Origin: Shinella daejeonensis
GTDB lineage: Bacteria; Pseudomonadota; Alphaproteobacteria; Rhizobiales; Rhizobiaceae
Length of the DNA: 64,000 nucleotides
Direction: 5' to 3'
Assembly (NCBI RefSeq): GCF_024281235.1
Contig: NZ_JAHWXY010000003.1
Span: forward strand, 248,001-312,000
Below the pieces are notes generated by a model. The model did not search any database and was not told the DNA's origin. It worked only from the letters and a program-made list of their open reading frames with translations. A program made the translations under genes and the position numbers. Positions within the stretch are counted from its first letter, which is position 1. Each line of letters opens with the position of its first letter. Of the stretch, positions 11,926 through 21,440 are shown piece by piece.

Positions 11926-12762
11926 TTGCCCCTTGACGTCCTCTTTCTCGTGCTGTTCGGCGCGGCCCTGCACGCCACCTGGAACGCCATCGTCAAGGCG
12001 GGGACGGATAAATCGCTCGACGCGGCGATGATCGCGCTTGGCGCGGGCGCGGTGGGCCTCGTCTTCCTGCCCTTCGTGCCGCTGCCCGCCCCCGGAGCCT
12101 TTCCGTTCATCCTCGTCTCGGCCTTTCTACAGTTCGCCTATTTCCAGCTTGTCGCCGCCGCCTATCGCGCCGGCGACATCGGTCTCGTCTATCCGCTGAT
12201 GCGCGGCGGCGCGCCGCTGATCGTCGCGGCAACGAGCGGGCTCGTGCTCGGCGAACATCTTTCCACGGCGTCCATGGCCGGCGTCCTGGTGATCTCGCTC
12301 GGCGTCCTGACGCTCGCCTTCGAATCGCGCCATGGCGACCGGCGCGCGGTATTGCTGGCGCTCGCCAATGCCGTCGTGATCGCCACCTATACATTCGTCG
12401 ACGGCGCCGGCGCGCGCATTTCGGGCAACGCGATCTCCTACACACTGTGGATGTCGCTGCTGCCGCCCGTCCTGCTGTTCGGCTGGGCGGTTTTCCGGCG
12501 CGGCGCGGCTGCGGTCCGCCACCACGTCCGCCACAACTGGCGGCGCGGCCTTTTCGGCGGCGCGGGCTCCATCGCCTCCTACGGGCTGGCGCTCTGGGCG
12601 ATGACAAAAGCCCCCGTCGCCACCGTCGCGGCGCTACGGGAAACGGCGATCCTCTTCGCGCTGCTGATTTCCGTCTTCATCCTGCGGGAAAAAGCGAGCG
12701 TCTGGCGCTATCTCGCCGGCGGCGTGATCGCGGCCGGCGTCCTGGTGCTGAAGCTCGCATGA
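11926..12762 (+). CDS. DMT-superfamily (EamA) membrane transporter
   Basis: Integral membrane protein of 278 residues with about ten transmembrane segments arranged as two EamA repeats (starting LFLVLFGAALHATWNAI, with the second repeat around LLALANAVVIATYTF). This family exports or imports small metabolites such as amino acids or nucleotides. The substrate is not predictable. I chose the TTG at 11926 because GAGGT lies 5 nt upstream and translation then begins just before the first membrane segment. An ATG-initiated extension to 11779 adds ~49 charged residues unlike the family. Confidence 0.8.
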   Translation: MPLDVLFLVLFGAALHATWNAIVKAGTDKSLDAAMIALGAGAVGLVFLPFVPLPAPGAFPFILVSAFLQFAYFQLVAAAYRAGDIGLVYPLMRGGAPLIVAATSGLVLGEHLSTASMAGVLVISLGVLTLAFESRHGDRRAVLLALANAVVIATYTFVDGAGARISGNAISYTLWMSLLPPVLLFGWAVFRRGAAAVRHHVRHNWRRGLFGGAGSIASYGLALWAMTKAPVATVAALRETAILFALLISVFILREKASVWRYLAGGVIAAGVLVLKLA

Positions 12763-12868
12763 ACCGTCACGGCCGTTCCAGATCGGAATAATTTGAGGTA
12801 TCAGAATACCGCAATACTAAGCTTTTGTTTTCATTTGATTATTATTACAAAGCCCCTGATCCGATCAC

Positions 12869-12897
12869 TTGACGTAAAATCCATGCGCCCTTATAAG
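12869..12897 (+). promoter_or_regulatory. Strong sigma70-type promoter of rplM-rpsI
   Basis: TTGACG (12869-12874) and TATAAG (12892-12897) with an ideal 17-nt spacer, giving a leader of ~115 nt before rplM. The AT-rich stretch at 12785-12850 just upstream could serve as an UP-like element. Confidence 0.75.
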
Positions 12898-13018
12898 CCG
12901 CACGGATCGGGGTCCGCATCGGGCTCCGGTCTTTCTTGAGGTCCCCGGACACTCAAGCCAAGCAACAAGAAACGCCCGATCCCGCAAGGGCCTGGGTTCC
13001 AAAGAAAGAGCACTTCCC

Positions 13019-13483
13019 ATGGCAACCTTCGTACAGAAGCCCGCCGAGGTAGAGAAGAAGTGGATCCTCATCGACGCCGAAGGGCTCGTTGTCGGTCGCC
13101 TCGCTACCCTCATCGCCAATCGCCTGCGCGGCAAGCACAAGGCCACCTTCACGCCTCACGTCGACGACGGTGACAACGTCATCGTGATCAACGCCGAGAA
13201 GGTCGCCCTCACCGGCAAGAAGTATTCCGACAAGAAATACTACTGGCACACCGGCTATCCGGGCGGCATCAAGGAGCGCACGGCGCGCCAGATCATCGAA
13301 GGCCGCTTCCCCGAGCGCGTCCTCGAAAAGGCCGTCGAGCGCATGGTTCCGCGTGGCCCGCTCGGTCGCCGCCAGATGAAGAACCTGCGCGTCTATGCCG
13401 GCCCGAACCATCCGCACGAAGCCCAGCAGCCCGTCGTTCTCGACGTCGCCAAGCTGAACAGCAAGAACACAAGGAGCGCCTGA
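13019..13483 (+). CDS. rplM: 50S ribosomal protein L13
   Basis: Early-assembly large-subunit protein, 154 residues. Motifs are [16 protein letters not shown] at the N-terminus, [11 protein letters not shown] in the centre and [21 protein letters not shown] near the end of the core. Codon use is rich in C-ending codons and lysine AAG, as expected for a highly expressed gene. It forms the conserved rplM-rpsI operon with the S9 gene 2 nt downstream, from the promoter at 12869. Confidence 0.98.
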   Translation: MATFVQKPAEVEKKWILIDAEGLVVGRLATLIANRLRGKHKATFTPHVDDGDNVIVINAEKVALTGKKYSDKKYYWHTGYPGGIKERTARQIIEGRFPERVLEKAVERMVPRGPLGRRQMKNLRVYAGPNHPHEAQQPVVLDVAKLNSKNTRSA

Positions 13484-13485
13484 TA

Positions 13486-13962
13486 ATGGCCGATCTCTCC
13501 TCGCTCAAGGATCTGGGCGTCACCGGCGAAGCCGCTCCGGCCGCCGCTCCGGTTCACGTCAAGAAAGTTGACGCCCAGGGCCGCGCCTATGCCACCGGCA
13601 AGCGCAAGGACGCCGTCGCCCGCGTATGGGTCAAGCCGGGTTCCGGCAAGTTCACCATCAACGGCAAGCCCTTCGACGCCTATTTCGCCCGTCCGGTCCT
13701 GCAGATGATCCTGCAACAGCCGATCATCGCGGCGGCCCGTGAAGGCCAGTTCGACGTCGACGCCACCGTCGCCGGCGGCGGTCTTTCCGGACAGGCCGGC
13801 GCCGTTCGTCACGGCATCTCCAAGGCGCTGACCTACTACGAACCGGCGCTGCGCGCGGTTCTCAAGAAGGGCGGCTTCCTGACGCGCGACTCGCGCGTCG
13901 TCGAGCGCAAGAAGTACGGCCGCGCCAAGGCCCGCCGTTCCTTCCAGTTCTCCAAGCGCTGA
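13486..13962 (+). CDS. rpsI: 30S ribosomal protein S9
   Basis: Small-subunit protein whose C-terminal tail reaches the P site. It is 158 residues long, with the alphaproteobacterial N-terminal extension (rich in Ala/Pro up to about residue 28) ahead of the core [16 protein letters not shown]. The family tail [25 protein letters not shown] is intact. Its last codons and stop are part of a 25-bp tandem duplication that continues into the untranslated region, without affecting the protein. Confidence 0.98.
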   Translation: MADLSSLKDLGVTGEAAPAAAPVHVKKVDAQGRAYATGKRKDAVARVWVKPGSGKFTINGKPFDAYFARPVLQMILQQPIIAAAREGQFDVDATVAGGGLSGQAGAVRHGISKALTYYEPALRAVLKKGGFLTRDSRVVERKKYGRAKARRSFQFSKR

Positions 13963-13994
13963 TTGCGCGCCAGTTCTCCAGGCGCTGATTGCGC
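13944..13994 (+). repeat. Tandem duplication of the rpsI 3' end
   Basis: Copy 1 (13944-13968) covers the last codons and stop of rpsI. Copy 2 (13970-13994) repeats the same 25 bp with a single a-to-g change, including the TGA. The period is 26 bp. Confidence 0.9.
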
Positions 13995-14014
13995 CTGCCG
14001 AACGAAACCATCGC

Positions 14015-14044
14015 GAAAGGCCGGGCTTGCCCGGCCTTTCCGTT
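14015..14044 (+). terminator. Intrinsic terminator of rplM-rpsI
   Basis: Stem gaaaggccggg / cccggcctttc with loop cttg (14015-14040), followed by a short T-containing tract (cgtttt), 52 nt past the rpsI stop. Confidence 0.8.
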
Positions 14045-14115
14045 TTCCGGCCGCCGAAATCCCCTTGCCTTCCTCCCGCCGATTGGCCAACCTCCGGCAA
14101 AATCCGGAGAAAGCC

Positions 14116-15069
14116 ATGGCCAACAAGAGCATCGACCACGCCGTCACCGCACGAAGCCTCAAAAGCGCCGCATCGGACCCGACCTATGCCGGCGTGCTGT
14201 CCTTCATGCGCCGGCGCTACACGAAGGTGCTGAAGGATGCCGACGCCGTCGTCTGGGGCATTCCCTTCGATGCCGCGACATCCAACCGGCCCGGAACGCG
14301 CTTCGGCCCCCAGGCGATCCGCCGCGCCTCGGCGATCATGGACAACGATCCGCAATATCCTTTCGCGCGCGACCTGTTCGAGCACATGGCGGTCATCGAT
14401 TACGGCGACTGCCTGCTCGACTACGGCAACCATCAGAAAACACCGGCGACCATCGAGCGCGAGGCGCGCAAGATCCTGAAGTCCGGAGCCTATCTGCTGA
14501 CGCTGGGCGGCGACCATTTCATCACCCTCCCCCTGTTGCGCGCCCATGCCGGGACCTACGGCCCCCTCGCGCTCGTGCAGTTCGACGCCCATCAGGACAC
14601 CTGGCCGGATGAGAAGGGCCGGATCGACCACGGCTCCTTCGTGGGCACGGCGGTGCGCGAGGGGCTGATCGACCCGACGCGCTCGATCCAGATCGGTATC
14701 CGCACCCATGCGCCGGAGGATTGCGGCATCCGCATCGTCTACGGCTACGAGGTGGAGGAGATGAGCACGACCGAGCTTGCCGACACCATCCTGCGTCACG
14801 TCGGCCCGGCGCCGGCCTATCTGACCTTCGATATCGATTGCCTCGACCCCGCCTTTGCGCCCGGCACCGGCACGCCGGTCTCCGGCGGCCCCTCCAGCGC
14901 GAAGATCCTGTCCGTGCTGCGCAAGCTCGGCGGATTGCAGGTCACCGGCTCCGACGTGGTGGAAGTCTCGCCCGCCTATGACCACGCCGATATCACGGCA
15001 ATCGCCGGCTCGTCCGTCGCCATGTACATGCTCGGCCTTCGCGCCGAATGGCTGGCCGGGCGGCGTTGA
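14116..15069 (+). CDS. speB: Agmatinase / ureohydrolase
   Basis: Manganese-dependent ureohydrolase of 317 residues, probably agmatinase (agmatine to putrescine plus urea). The metal-binding motifs are in order: GGDHF, the DAHQDT variant of DAHxD, and DIDCLDPAFAPGTGTP. Start at ATG 14116 (MANKS) after GGAGA. Arginase or guanidinobutyrase/other ureohydrolase activity is possible, since family members are hard to separate by motif, but the DAHQDTW and SGGPSS patterns are closest to agmatinases. It sits between rpsI and argC, all on the plus strand, each with its own spacer. Confidence 0.88.
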   Translation: MANKSIDHAVTARSLKSAASDPTYAGVLSFMRRRYTKVLKDADAVVWGIPFDAATSNRPGTRFGPQAIRRASAIMDNDPQYPFARDLFEHMAVIDYGDCLLDYGNHQKTPATIEREARKILKSGAYLLTLGGDHFITLPLLRAHAGTYGPLALVQFDAHQDTWPDEKGRIDHGSFVGTAVREGLIDPTRSIQIGIRTHAPEDCGIRIVYGYEVEEMSTTELADTILRHVGPAPAYLTFDIDCLDPAFAPGTGTPVSGGPSSAKILSVLRKLGGLQVTGSDVVEVSPAYDHADITAIAGSSVAMYMLGLRAEWLAGRR

Positions 15070-15190
15070 AGCGCATTGAACGCGGCCCGCCGAGGGTCTA
15101 TATCGGGCCGGGCTTCACGGACAGACCCGTGAAGCCGGCAGGATAGTGCGTTTCCGGCAAATTTCCGGGGTTTTCAGGATTGGACACGAG

Positions 15191-16123
15191 ATGAAACCGA
15201 AGATCTTCATCGATGGCGAACACGGAACGACGGGGTTGCAGATCCGCACCCGCATGACCGGCCGCGCCGATGTGGAGCTTCTGTCCATCCCCGAAAGCGA
15301 ACGCCGCAATGCGGCGCTGCGCGAAGAGCTGCTGAACAGCGCGGATATCGCGATCCTCTGCCTGCCGGACGATGCCGCGCGCGAAGCCGTCGCCATGGTC
15401 GCAGGCAACAACAGGCTGCGGGTCATCGACACCTCGACGGCGCACCGCACCGACCCCGACTGGACCTACGGCTTCGCCGAGATGGATCGCGACCAATCCG
15501 CGAAGATCGCCGCCGCCAGGCTCGTCGCCAATCCGGGCTGCTATCCGACGGGCGCCATCGGCCTGCTGCGGCCCTTGCGCATGGCCGGGATCCTGCCGGA
15601 GGACTATCCCGTGACGGTCAACGCCGTTTCCGGCTATACGGGCGGCGGCAAGCAACTCATCGCCCAGATGGAAGACCCGGCGCACCCCGATCCGCTCGAC
15701 ACGCCGCACTTCCTCTACGGGCTGCCGCTCAAGCACAAGCATGTCCCCGAAATGCAGATCCACGGCCTGCTTTCCCGCGCGCCGCTGTTTTCGCCCTCGG
15801 TCGGCCGATTCCCGCAGGGCATGATCGTGCAGGTCCCGCTGCATCTCGCCGATCTTGCGGCAAACGCGTCGCTCGGCTCCATTCACGAAGCCCTGGCCGA
15901 TCATTACGCCGGGCAGGACATCGTGGAAGTGGTGCGCCTGAAGGACAGCGCCGCACTCGCCCGGATCGACGCCACCGAACTGGCGGATACCGATCGCATG
16001 AAGCTCTATGTCTTCGGCACCGCCGGCGCGCCGCACGTCAATCTCGTCGCCCTGCTCGACAATCTCGGCAAGGGCGCATCGGGGGCGGCGGTGCAGAACA
16101 TGGACCTGATGCTCAAGGGATGA
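15191..16123 (+). CDS. argC: N-acetyl-gamma-glutamyl-phosphate reductase
   Basis: Third step of arginine biosynthesis: NADPH-dependent reduction of N-acetylglutamyl phosphate to the semialdehyde. It is 310 residues, the shorter 'type 2' AGPR common in alphaproteobacteria. N-terminal nucleotide-binding segment [12 protein letters not shown]; catalytic cysteine in [19 protein letters not shown] in the substrate domain. Start at the ATG at 15191 (MKPKIF). It ends convergently with the heme A synthase gene, with a GNRA-loop hairpin between them. Confidence 0.95.
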   Translation: MKPKIFIDGEHGTTGLQIRTRMTGRADVELLSIPESERRNAALREELLNSADIAILCLPDDAAREAVAMVAGNNRLRVIDTSTAHRTDPDWTYGFAEMDRDQSAKIAAARLVANPGCYPTGAIGLLRPLRMAGILPEDYPVTVNAVSGYTGGGKQLIAQMEDPAHPDPLDTPHFLYGLPLKHKHVPEMQIHGLLSRAPLFSPSVGRFPQGMIVQVPLHLADLAANASLGSIHEALADHYAGQDIVEVVRLKDSAALARIDATELADTDRMKLYVFGTAGAPHVNLVALLDNLGKGASGAAVQNMDLMLKG

Positions 16124-16128
16124 AGGGA

Positions 16129-16148
16129 CAGGCGGAGCAATCCGCCTG
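16129..16148. terminator. Hairpin between convergent argC and ctaA
   Basis: Perfect 8-bp arms caggcgga / tccgcctg closed by the GNRA-type tetraloop gcaa, placed 5 nt after the argC stop and 5 nt after the ctaA stop. No U-tract on either side, so termination would be weak or Rho-assisted. Confidence 0.5.
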
Positions 16149-16153
16149 CTTGC

Positions 16154-17230
16154 CTATCTCTCATACTCTCCGAGAAAGCCGCGCCAATGCGCGACGGCGA
16201 AGCCCAGCACGACCAGCGCGCCGCCCTGATGCGCGAGCGCCCAGCCGAGCGGAACCTGCCAGACGAGGGTCAGGATACCGATCACCGCCTGCATGAGGAC
16301 AAGCGCGAAGAGGACAACGGAGCGGCGGGCATGGGTCGTACGCGGCGCGGCGCGCAGCGACGAGATCATATGCACGAGCGCCAGCGCGAAGAGGACATAG
16401 GCCCCGATGCGATGGACGAATTGCACCGTCTTGGGATTTTCGAAAAGATTGATCCACCAGGGTTGTTGCAGGAAAAGCCCGCCCGGCACGATCGCGCCGT
16501 CCATCAGCGGCCAGCTATTGTACGAAAGCCCGGCATGAAGACCGGCCACAAGTGCCCCCAGATAGATCTGGAAGACCGCCATACAGGCGATTGCGACCGC
16601 CATGCGCCGGGAAGACGCCGTCGGGGCGGGGTCGTCGCTGTGCGGCGACAGCGCCCGCATGATCCACATGGTGACCGCGAAGATCAGACAGGCGACGACG
16701 AGATGGGCGGCAAGGCGATACTGACTGACGGAAACCCGTTCGGCGAGCCCCGAGGTCACCATCCACCAGCCGATGAATCCCTGAAAACCGCCAAGCGCCA
16801 GAAGCCCGACCAGCGGCCAGCGCGTCTTTTTCTCGATCCGGCCCGTCAGCCAGAAAAAGGCGAGCGGCAGCGCGAAGACGAAGCCAATGGAGCGGGCGAG
16901 CAACCGATGCGCCCATTCCCACCAGAAGATGACCTTGAATTCCTCGACGCTCATGCCCTTGTTGATGTGCTCATATTGCGGAATCCGCTTGTAGAGTTCG
17001 AATTCCTCCTGCCATTCGCTCACCGACAACGGCGGGATGACGCCATGGATCGGCTTCCATTGCGTGATGGAGAGGCCGGATCCGGTCAGCCGCGTCGCGC
17101 CGCCGACCAGCACGAGACAGAAGAGCAGGAAGAGCACGAAGCCGAGCCAGCGACGCACCTGACGACGGTTGCGTTCGATCTTGTCCGGATCGTTGAAACT
17201 GCGGTATGCGGTCGCGGTCGTGACGCTCAT
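16154..17230 (-). CDS. ctaA: Heme A synthase (COX15/CtaA)
   Basis: Inner-membrane enzyme that oxidises heme O to heme A for cytochrome aa3 oxidase. It is 358 residues with about eight transmembrane segments. The four conserved histidines are visible in [29 protein letters not shown] and LAHQGGA. The long loop after the first segment ([19 protein letters not shown]) is characteristic of the COX15 type. I chose the start at 17230 ([11 protein letters not shown]); longer in-frame versions add an unrelated basic stretch. DUF2842 is divergently transcribed next to it, as in many rhizobia. Confidence 0.95.
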   Translation of the reverse strand: MSVTTATAYRSFNDPDKIERNRRQVRRWLGFVLFLLFCLVLVGGATRLTGSGLSITQWKPIHGVIPPLSVSEWQEEFELYKRIPQYEHINKGMSVEEFKVIFWWEWAHRLLARSIGFVFALPLAFFWLTGRIEKKTRWPLVGLLALGGFQGFIGWWMVTSGLAERVSVSQYRLAAHLVVACLIFAVTMWIMRALSPHSDDPAPTASSRRMAVAIACMAVFQIYLGALVAGLHAGLSYNSWPLMDGAIVPGGLFLQQPWWINLFENPKTVQFVHRIGAYVLFALALVHMISSLRAAPRTTHARRSVVLFALVLMQAVIGILTLVWQVPLGWALAHQGGALVVLGFAVAHWRGFLGEYER

Positions 17231-17366
17231 TTTCTCGGCTCCTGTTACTGGCGTTGATTTGCCCGACCCGGCCGTGCAAAACAAGGTCCGAACCTTTGCG
17301 TCATGCCGTCGCGCCCTTGTCGCCCGCATGTTTAATGGCCGCAGGCCACAGATTGGAAGATCGTCC

Positions 17367-17585
17367 ATGCCCCCTCGCCTCCGAAAGCTGATCGGCACGG
17401 TCCTGATCATCGTCCTCGTCATCGTCTATGCGCTGGTGGCGACCACCGTCGCTTCCGCCACGCTCGGACAATCGCCCTGGTGGATCCACCTGCTCTATTT
17501 CACGTTCACGGGCCTGCTGTGGATCCTGCCGGCGATGGCCATCATCAAATGGATGGAAAAGCCGCGCCGGCCGAAGGATCGCTGA
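17367..17585 (+). CDS. Small DUF2842 membrane protein
   Basis: 72-residue inner-membrane protein with two predicted transmembrane helices ([21 protein letters not shown] and a second around [20 protein letters not shown]), the DUF2842 pattern. Start at ATG 17367 (MPPRLRK). Function unknown; the family recurs beside COX15 in Rhizobiales, which hints at a link to respiratory assembly, but that is inference. Confidence 0.8.
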   Translation: MPPRLRKLIGTVLIIVLVIVYALVATTVASATLGQSPWWIHLLYFTFTGLLWILPAMAIIKWMEKPRRPKDR

Positions 17586-17752
17586 TATCGCCATCGTCAC
17601 CGTCTCGGCCGTTATGACCTTGCTAACCGCGCTGGCTGTTTTTCCACGCACCGGCGCGGTCTCGGCCGACACCTTAAACCTTTCTTCCATGGCCTGCCCC
17701 TATCCTGCCTCACGCCGGCAGGGCTGGCGACGTCGTCGACAAAGGTCACGCC

Positions 17753-18979
17753 ATGGGAGCGGTGCAGTTCACTGTCCAGATCATGCCGTTCGAGCGTAAG
17801 AGCATTCCCGGCCCCTCCGGAGCGTCCGGCGGCGACGACAGGCGCACGGCGGCGGACCTGCGTATCCGCCTGCATCCGCGCATGGAGCCGCTGGAGGAAC
17901 GCTGGCGGCGGCTTGAAGCCGAAAACGTCCTTTCGCTCCATCAGGGATACGACTGGTGCCACGCCTGGGCGCACAGCCGCGGTTGCCGCCTTCTGATTGC
18001 CGAGGGCATCGCCGACGGACAAACCCAATTCCTCCTGCCGCTGGAAATCGCACAGCGCGGACCGGCGCGGATCGCCCGCTTCCTCGGCACCCGCTTCAGC
18101 AATATCAACACGGGGCTCTATACGCCCGGCTTGCACGCGCTTGCCGCGCGGATGCCCTTGCGCCGGGCTTTCGACGAGGCGCGCGATGACTTCGCCCGCC
18201 ACTTCGATCTTTTTCTTCTGGAGAAAGTCCCGCTCGACTGGCGCGGTGAGACGACGCCCTTTTCCGGCCTGCCGGCCGCGCGCAACCAGAACACCGCCTT
18301 CCAGCTGCCGCTCCATCCGGATTTCGAGCAGACGCTGGTGCAGATCAACGCCCGCCATCGGCGCAAGAAATTCCGCGTATCGGAACGCCGGCTGATGGCG
18401 CTCGGCGGCTATGATCATGTGATCGCCGGAACGGCCCGTGAAAACCGCCTGTTTCTCGAAGCCTTTTTCCAGCAGAAAGCCATCCGGTTCGACGCCATGG
18501 GACTTCCCGATGTCTTCCGCGATGCGGCGACACGGGATTTTTTCCGCACGCTCGCGGATCTGCCGCAGGAAGCGGACGCCTATCCGCTGCGTCTGCACGC
18601 CATTCGGCTCAAGGGACGACACGAGGGACGGATCGCGGCGATCGCCGGGCTCTCGCGCAAGGGCGACCATGTCATCTGCCAGTTCGGATCCATCGACGAA
18701 GGCCCGGCCGCCCCTGCAAGCCCCGGCGAGTTTCTCTTCCATCTGATCATTCAGAGGCTTTGCGGCGAGGACGTCCGGCTGTTCGATTTCGGCATCGGCG
18801 ACCAGCCCTACAAGCGTTCCTGGTGCTCCGTCGAGACGACCCAGCACGATCTCCTCTGGCCGGTCACGCCGACGGGCAGCGCCGTGGCGATGCTGCACCG
18901 TTCCAAGGCCGCCGCCAAACGGCTGATCAAACGGAGCCCGCCGCTCTATTCCTTCCTCCAGCGCCTGCGTTCCGGCTGA
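17753..18979 (+). CDS. GNAT-fold acyltransferase, CelD/BcsL type
   Basis: 408-residue protein of the Acetyltransf_6 (CelD/BcsL-like) group. The typical features are the segment NARHRRKKFRVSERRLMALGG in the middle and the C-terminal core DVRLFDFGIGDQPYKRSWC. Members are usually found in polysaccharide clusters and are thought to modify sugars or transfer acyl groups, but few are characterised. Start at ATG 17753 with AAAGG upstream. It converges with the Wzc-like gene (15-nt gap) and marks the left edge of the exopolysaccharide locus. The 167-nt gap before it (17586-17752) shows nothing clear. Confidence 0.8.
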   Translation: MGAVQFTVQIMPFERKSIPGPSGASGGDDRRTAADLRIRLHPRMEPLEERWRRLEAENVLSLHQGYDWCHAWAHSRGCRLLIAEGIADGQTQFLLPLEIAQRGPARIARFLGTRFSNINTGLYTPGLHALAARMPLRRAFDEARDDFARHFDLFLLEKVPLDWRGETTPFSGLPAARNQNTAFQLPLHPDFEQTLVQINARHRRKKFRVSERRLMALGGYDHVIAGTARENRLFLEAFFQQKAIRFDAMGLPDVFRDAATRDFFRTLADLPQEADAYPLRLHAIRLKGRHEGRIAAIAGLSRKGDHVICQFGSIDEGPAAPASPGEFLFHLIIQRLCGEDVRLFDFGIGDQPYKRSWCSVETTQHDLLWPVTPTGSAVAMLHRSKAAAKRLIKRSPPLYSFLQRLRSG

Positions 18980-18994
18980 ACCGCGGCAAGCCGC

Positions 18995-21229
18995 CTATGC
19001 GGCGGCGCGGCCGGGCGAAGGCAATCCGCCCTCTCCCGTCATCAGCACGATCTCGCTGTAGCCGGCATCGCCGAAGGCGCCGATCAGCTCGACGATCTCG
19101 TCCTCCTGCGATCCGGGCAGGCAGAGGATGATGTCGGTGTCGCGCTCGCGCGTCAGCCGGCGCACCCCGCTGACGTCCGCCGGGCCGCATTCGACGATCA
19201 CGGTGTCATAGGCGTCGGCGAAGGCGTCGATCACCATCGACAAGCGGTCGATGCCCCGCATCGCCCGGCGAATGTCGCCGTTGCCGCGCGGGATGATATG
19301 GGCGTCCGAAAGGCGATCGCCGTGGATGATATCGCCAAAGGCCGCCTCGCCCACCAGAAGCTCGGTGATGCCCGGCAGATTGTCGGCGCGGGCCATCAGC
19401 CGTGTCGGGCAGGCCGAACCGGTCAGGTCGATCAGCAGCGTCCGCCGGCCGGCTTGCGCGATGCGCCGCGCCAGCATGACCGTGACGGTCGAGCCGCGAT
19501 CGCCGGAAGGAGAAACGGCAATCGCAACCGGAACGCCGTTGTCCTCCACGTATCGCGCCACCGCCGCCACCGAAAAGTCCGCCTCTTCGTCCACGTCCTC
19601 GGCGCTACCGAGTAGCGACGCATGCGCCTGCGAAGGCTCGGGGACCGGCGACGGAATGCCGGCGAGAAGCGAGGCCGCCGCAAAAGGCGTTTCCCGCTCC
19701 CGGCCGGCGGCGTCTACCGCCTGCGGTTCGGGTTCGAATGCCGGGACAACCGCGACAGGCGGATCCGGATCCTCGTTTTCCTCCTTGCGCCGCGCCGCCG
19801 GGGCAGCCGCCGGAACGGTCGCGCCGACAGGCTTCAGCGCCCGGCCGCTGAACAGCTCCGCCAGCAGCACGGCGATGGCGCTCAGCGCAAACCCGGCGAC
19901 ACCGCCGACGATGGTGATCGGCAGCACCTTGGGAAAGGCGGCTTCCGTCGGCTCCACCGCCGCCGAGATGACTCGGGCATCGGCCGGGGCGGCGCTCCCG
20001 TCCTGCCGCGACATGGCCTCGCGATAGCGGGCAAGATAGGTTTCAAGCAGCTGGCGCTGCGCCGCCGCCTCGCGCTCCAGCGCCTTCAGGCCGACCTCGT
20101 CCTCGCCGGCGCGCGCCGTGTCGGCCTTCAGCGCGGCAAGTTGCTCGATGAGCTGGGTCTCGCGCAACGTCGCCGTCTTGGCCTCATTGGCGAGACTGCC
20201 GAGGATCTTCTGCGTCTCCGCCTTGATCTGCTGGCGAACGCCCGCGAGCTGTGAACGCAACCCCTTGAGCCGGGGGTGCTCTTCGAGCAGCGACGTCGAA
20301 AGGTCGGCGATCTGCGCCTGCACCTGCGCTTCGCTCTCCTTCAGCCGCTGGATCATTTGCGAACCGACGACATCCGTCAGCGTATCGGGTGCGCCGCCGG
20401 CCTCCAGCACCGCGCGGACACTCGCCGCGCGCGCTTCGGCATTCGCCCGCTCGCCACGCACCCGCGCCAGTTCCGCGGAGATGTCGCCAAGCTGCCGGAC
20501 GGCGAAGGTGGCATTCTCGCCGGTCGGCAGGAGATCGGACTGCCCGCGATATTCCGCGACCTTCTGCTCCGCCTCACGCACCTTTTCGCGCAGATTGGCG
20601 ATTTCCGGCTCCAGCCAGCGCGTCGCCTCCGAATTGGTGTCCAGCTTGGCGCCGCTTTGCAGCGACATGTAGACCTTGGCCATTTCATTGGGGATTTCCG
20701 CCGCCAGACGCGGATCGCGCGAACTGAACTCGATGGCGATGACACGGGAGCGCTCCACCTGATAGACGCGGAGCTTCTCGTTGAATTCCTTCAGCACCCG
20801 CTCCTCCGGCTCCAGGTCGAGCGGGTCCTTGCCGGCGCCGAGCAGGACGAGCAGGTCGGACAGCGCCGAGGGCTTCGCGGTCGGGTCGAACTCCTCCAGT
20901 TCGTAGAGCTTCATGTTGCGTGCGACCTGCTTGATCAGATCGGCCGATCTCAGAAGCTGGACCTGACTGGCGATACCGGGCTCGTCGAAGGGCGGCTGAT
21001 CCCGCCCCTGCGCCTGATCGGCACCCGTCGTGAAAGCCGGTTCGCGTGTTTCTATGATCAGCCGCGCCTCGCTCCTGTAGGTCGGCTTGACCAGGCTTGC
21101 CGCGGCGAAAGCGATGCCGGCGCAGGCGACGGTCGCCAGCAACACGCGCCTGCGGTTGCGCCAGATCGCGCCGAAAAGACCGCCGAGGTCGATATCGACG
21201 TCCTGCTGGCTCGCGTGATGGCCGGCCAT
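18995..21229 (-). CDS. Wzc/ExoP-like polysaccharide co-polymerase with degenerate kinase domain
   Basis: 744-residue inner-membrane protein controlling chain length and export of a polysaccharide. The first transmembrane segment (~residues 25-45) follows an N-terminal cytoplasmic tail, then a long periplasmic Wzz domain with coiled coil (roughly 180-400), a GNVR-like region and a second membrane segment near residue 430-450. The C-terminal ATPase domain is unusual: the P-loop position reads VSPSGDRGSTVTV with no lysine, and Walker A' is TLLIDLTGS rather than LLIDxD. No tyrosine cluster follows. Start at 21229 (MAGHHASQ) after GGAG. Divergent from the wza-like gene with a 211-nt shared control region. 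Confidence 0.85.
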   Translation of the reverse strand: MAGHHASQQDVDIDLGGLFGAIWRNRRRVLLATVACAGIAFAAASLVKPTYRSEARLIIETREPAFTTGADQAQGRDQPPFDEPGIASQVQLLRSADLIKQVARNMKLYELEEFDPTAKPSALSDLLVLLGAGKDPLDLEPEERVLKEFNEKLRVYQVERSRVIAIEFSSRDPRLAAEIPNEMAKVYMSLQSGAKLDTNSEATRWLEPEIANLREKVREAEQKVAEYRGQSDLLPTGENATFAVRQLGDISAELARVRGERANAEARAASVRAVLEAGGAPDTLTDVVGSQMIQRLKESEAQVQAQIADLSTSLLEEHPRLKGLRSQLAGVRQQIKAETQKILGSLANEAKTATLRETQLIEQLAALKADTARAGEDEVGLKALEREAAAQRQLLETYLARYREAMSRQDGSAAPADARVISAAVEPTEAAFPKVLPITIVGGVAGFALSAIAVLLAELFSGRALKPVGATVPAAAPAARRKEENEDPDPPVAVVPAFEPEPQAVDAAGRERETPFAAASLLAGIPSPVPEPSQAHASLLGSAEDVDEEADFSVAAVARYVEDNGVPVAIAVSPSGDRGSTVTVMLARRIAQAGRRTLLIDLTGSACPTRLMARADNLPGITELLVGEAAFGDIIHGDRLSDAHIIPRGNGDIRRAMRGIDRLSMVIDAFADAYDTVIVECGPADVSGVRRLTRERDTDIILCLPGSQEDEIVELIGAFGDAGYSEIVLMTGEGGLPSPGRAAA

Positions 21230-21281
21230 ATACCCACTCCAGACAATAAACTCGACCGGAAGGTAAACGAGCATGGTAACC

Positions 21282-21394
21282 TAAGGGTTAATCTCCGCTG
21301 CTTTCACACCCGTAAAATCCGTAACCGCAGCCGGACGGCTTTCCCGTGATCGTCTATTCCCGGAGCGCCCTTTACCAGCCGTTAACCCTAACGG
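21282..21394. promoter_or_regulatory. Shared control region with facing TTAACCCT elements
   Basis: Between the divergent wzc- and wza-like genes, TTAACCCTTA reads toward wzc (21282-21291, ~55 nt before its ATG) and TTAACCCTAA reads toward wza (21382-21391, ~52 nt before its ATG). The latter lies inside the inverted repeat ccgtta-accc-taacgg (21379-21394). Likely operators or promoter parts; no regulator identified. Confidence 0.45.
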
Positions 21395-21440
21395 ATCGAT
21401 AAGGAAGGCACGACTGAGGTATTCCGGATTGGGAAAGCGA

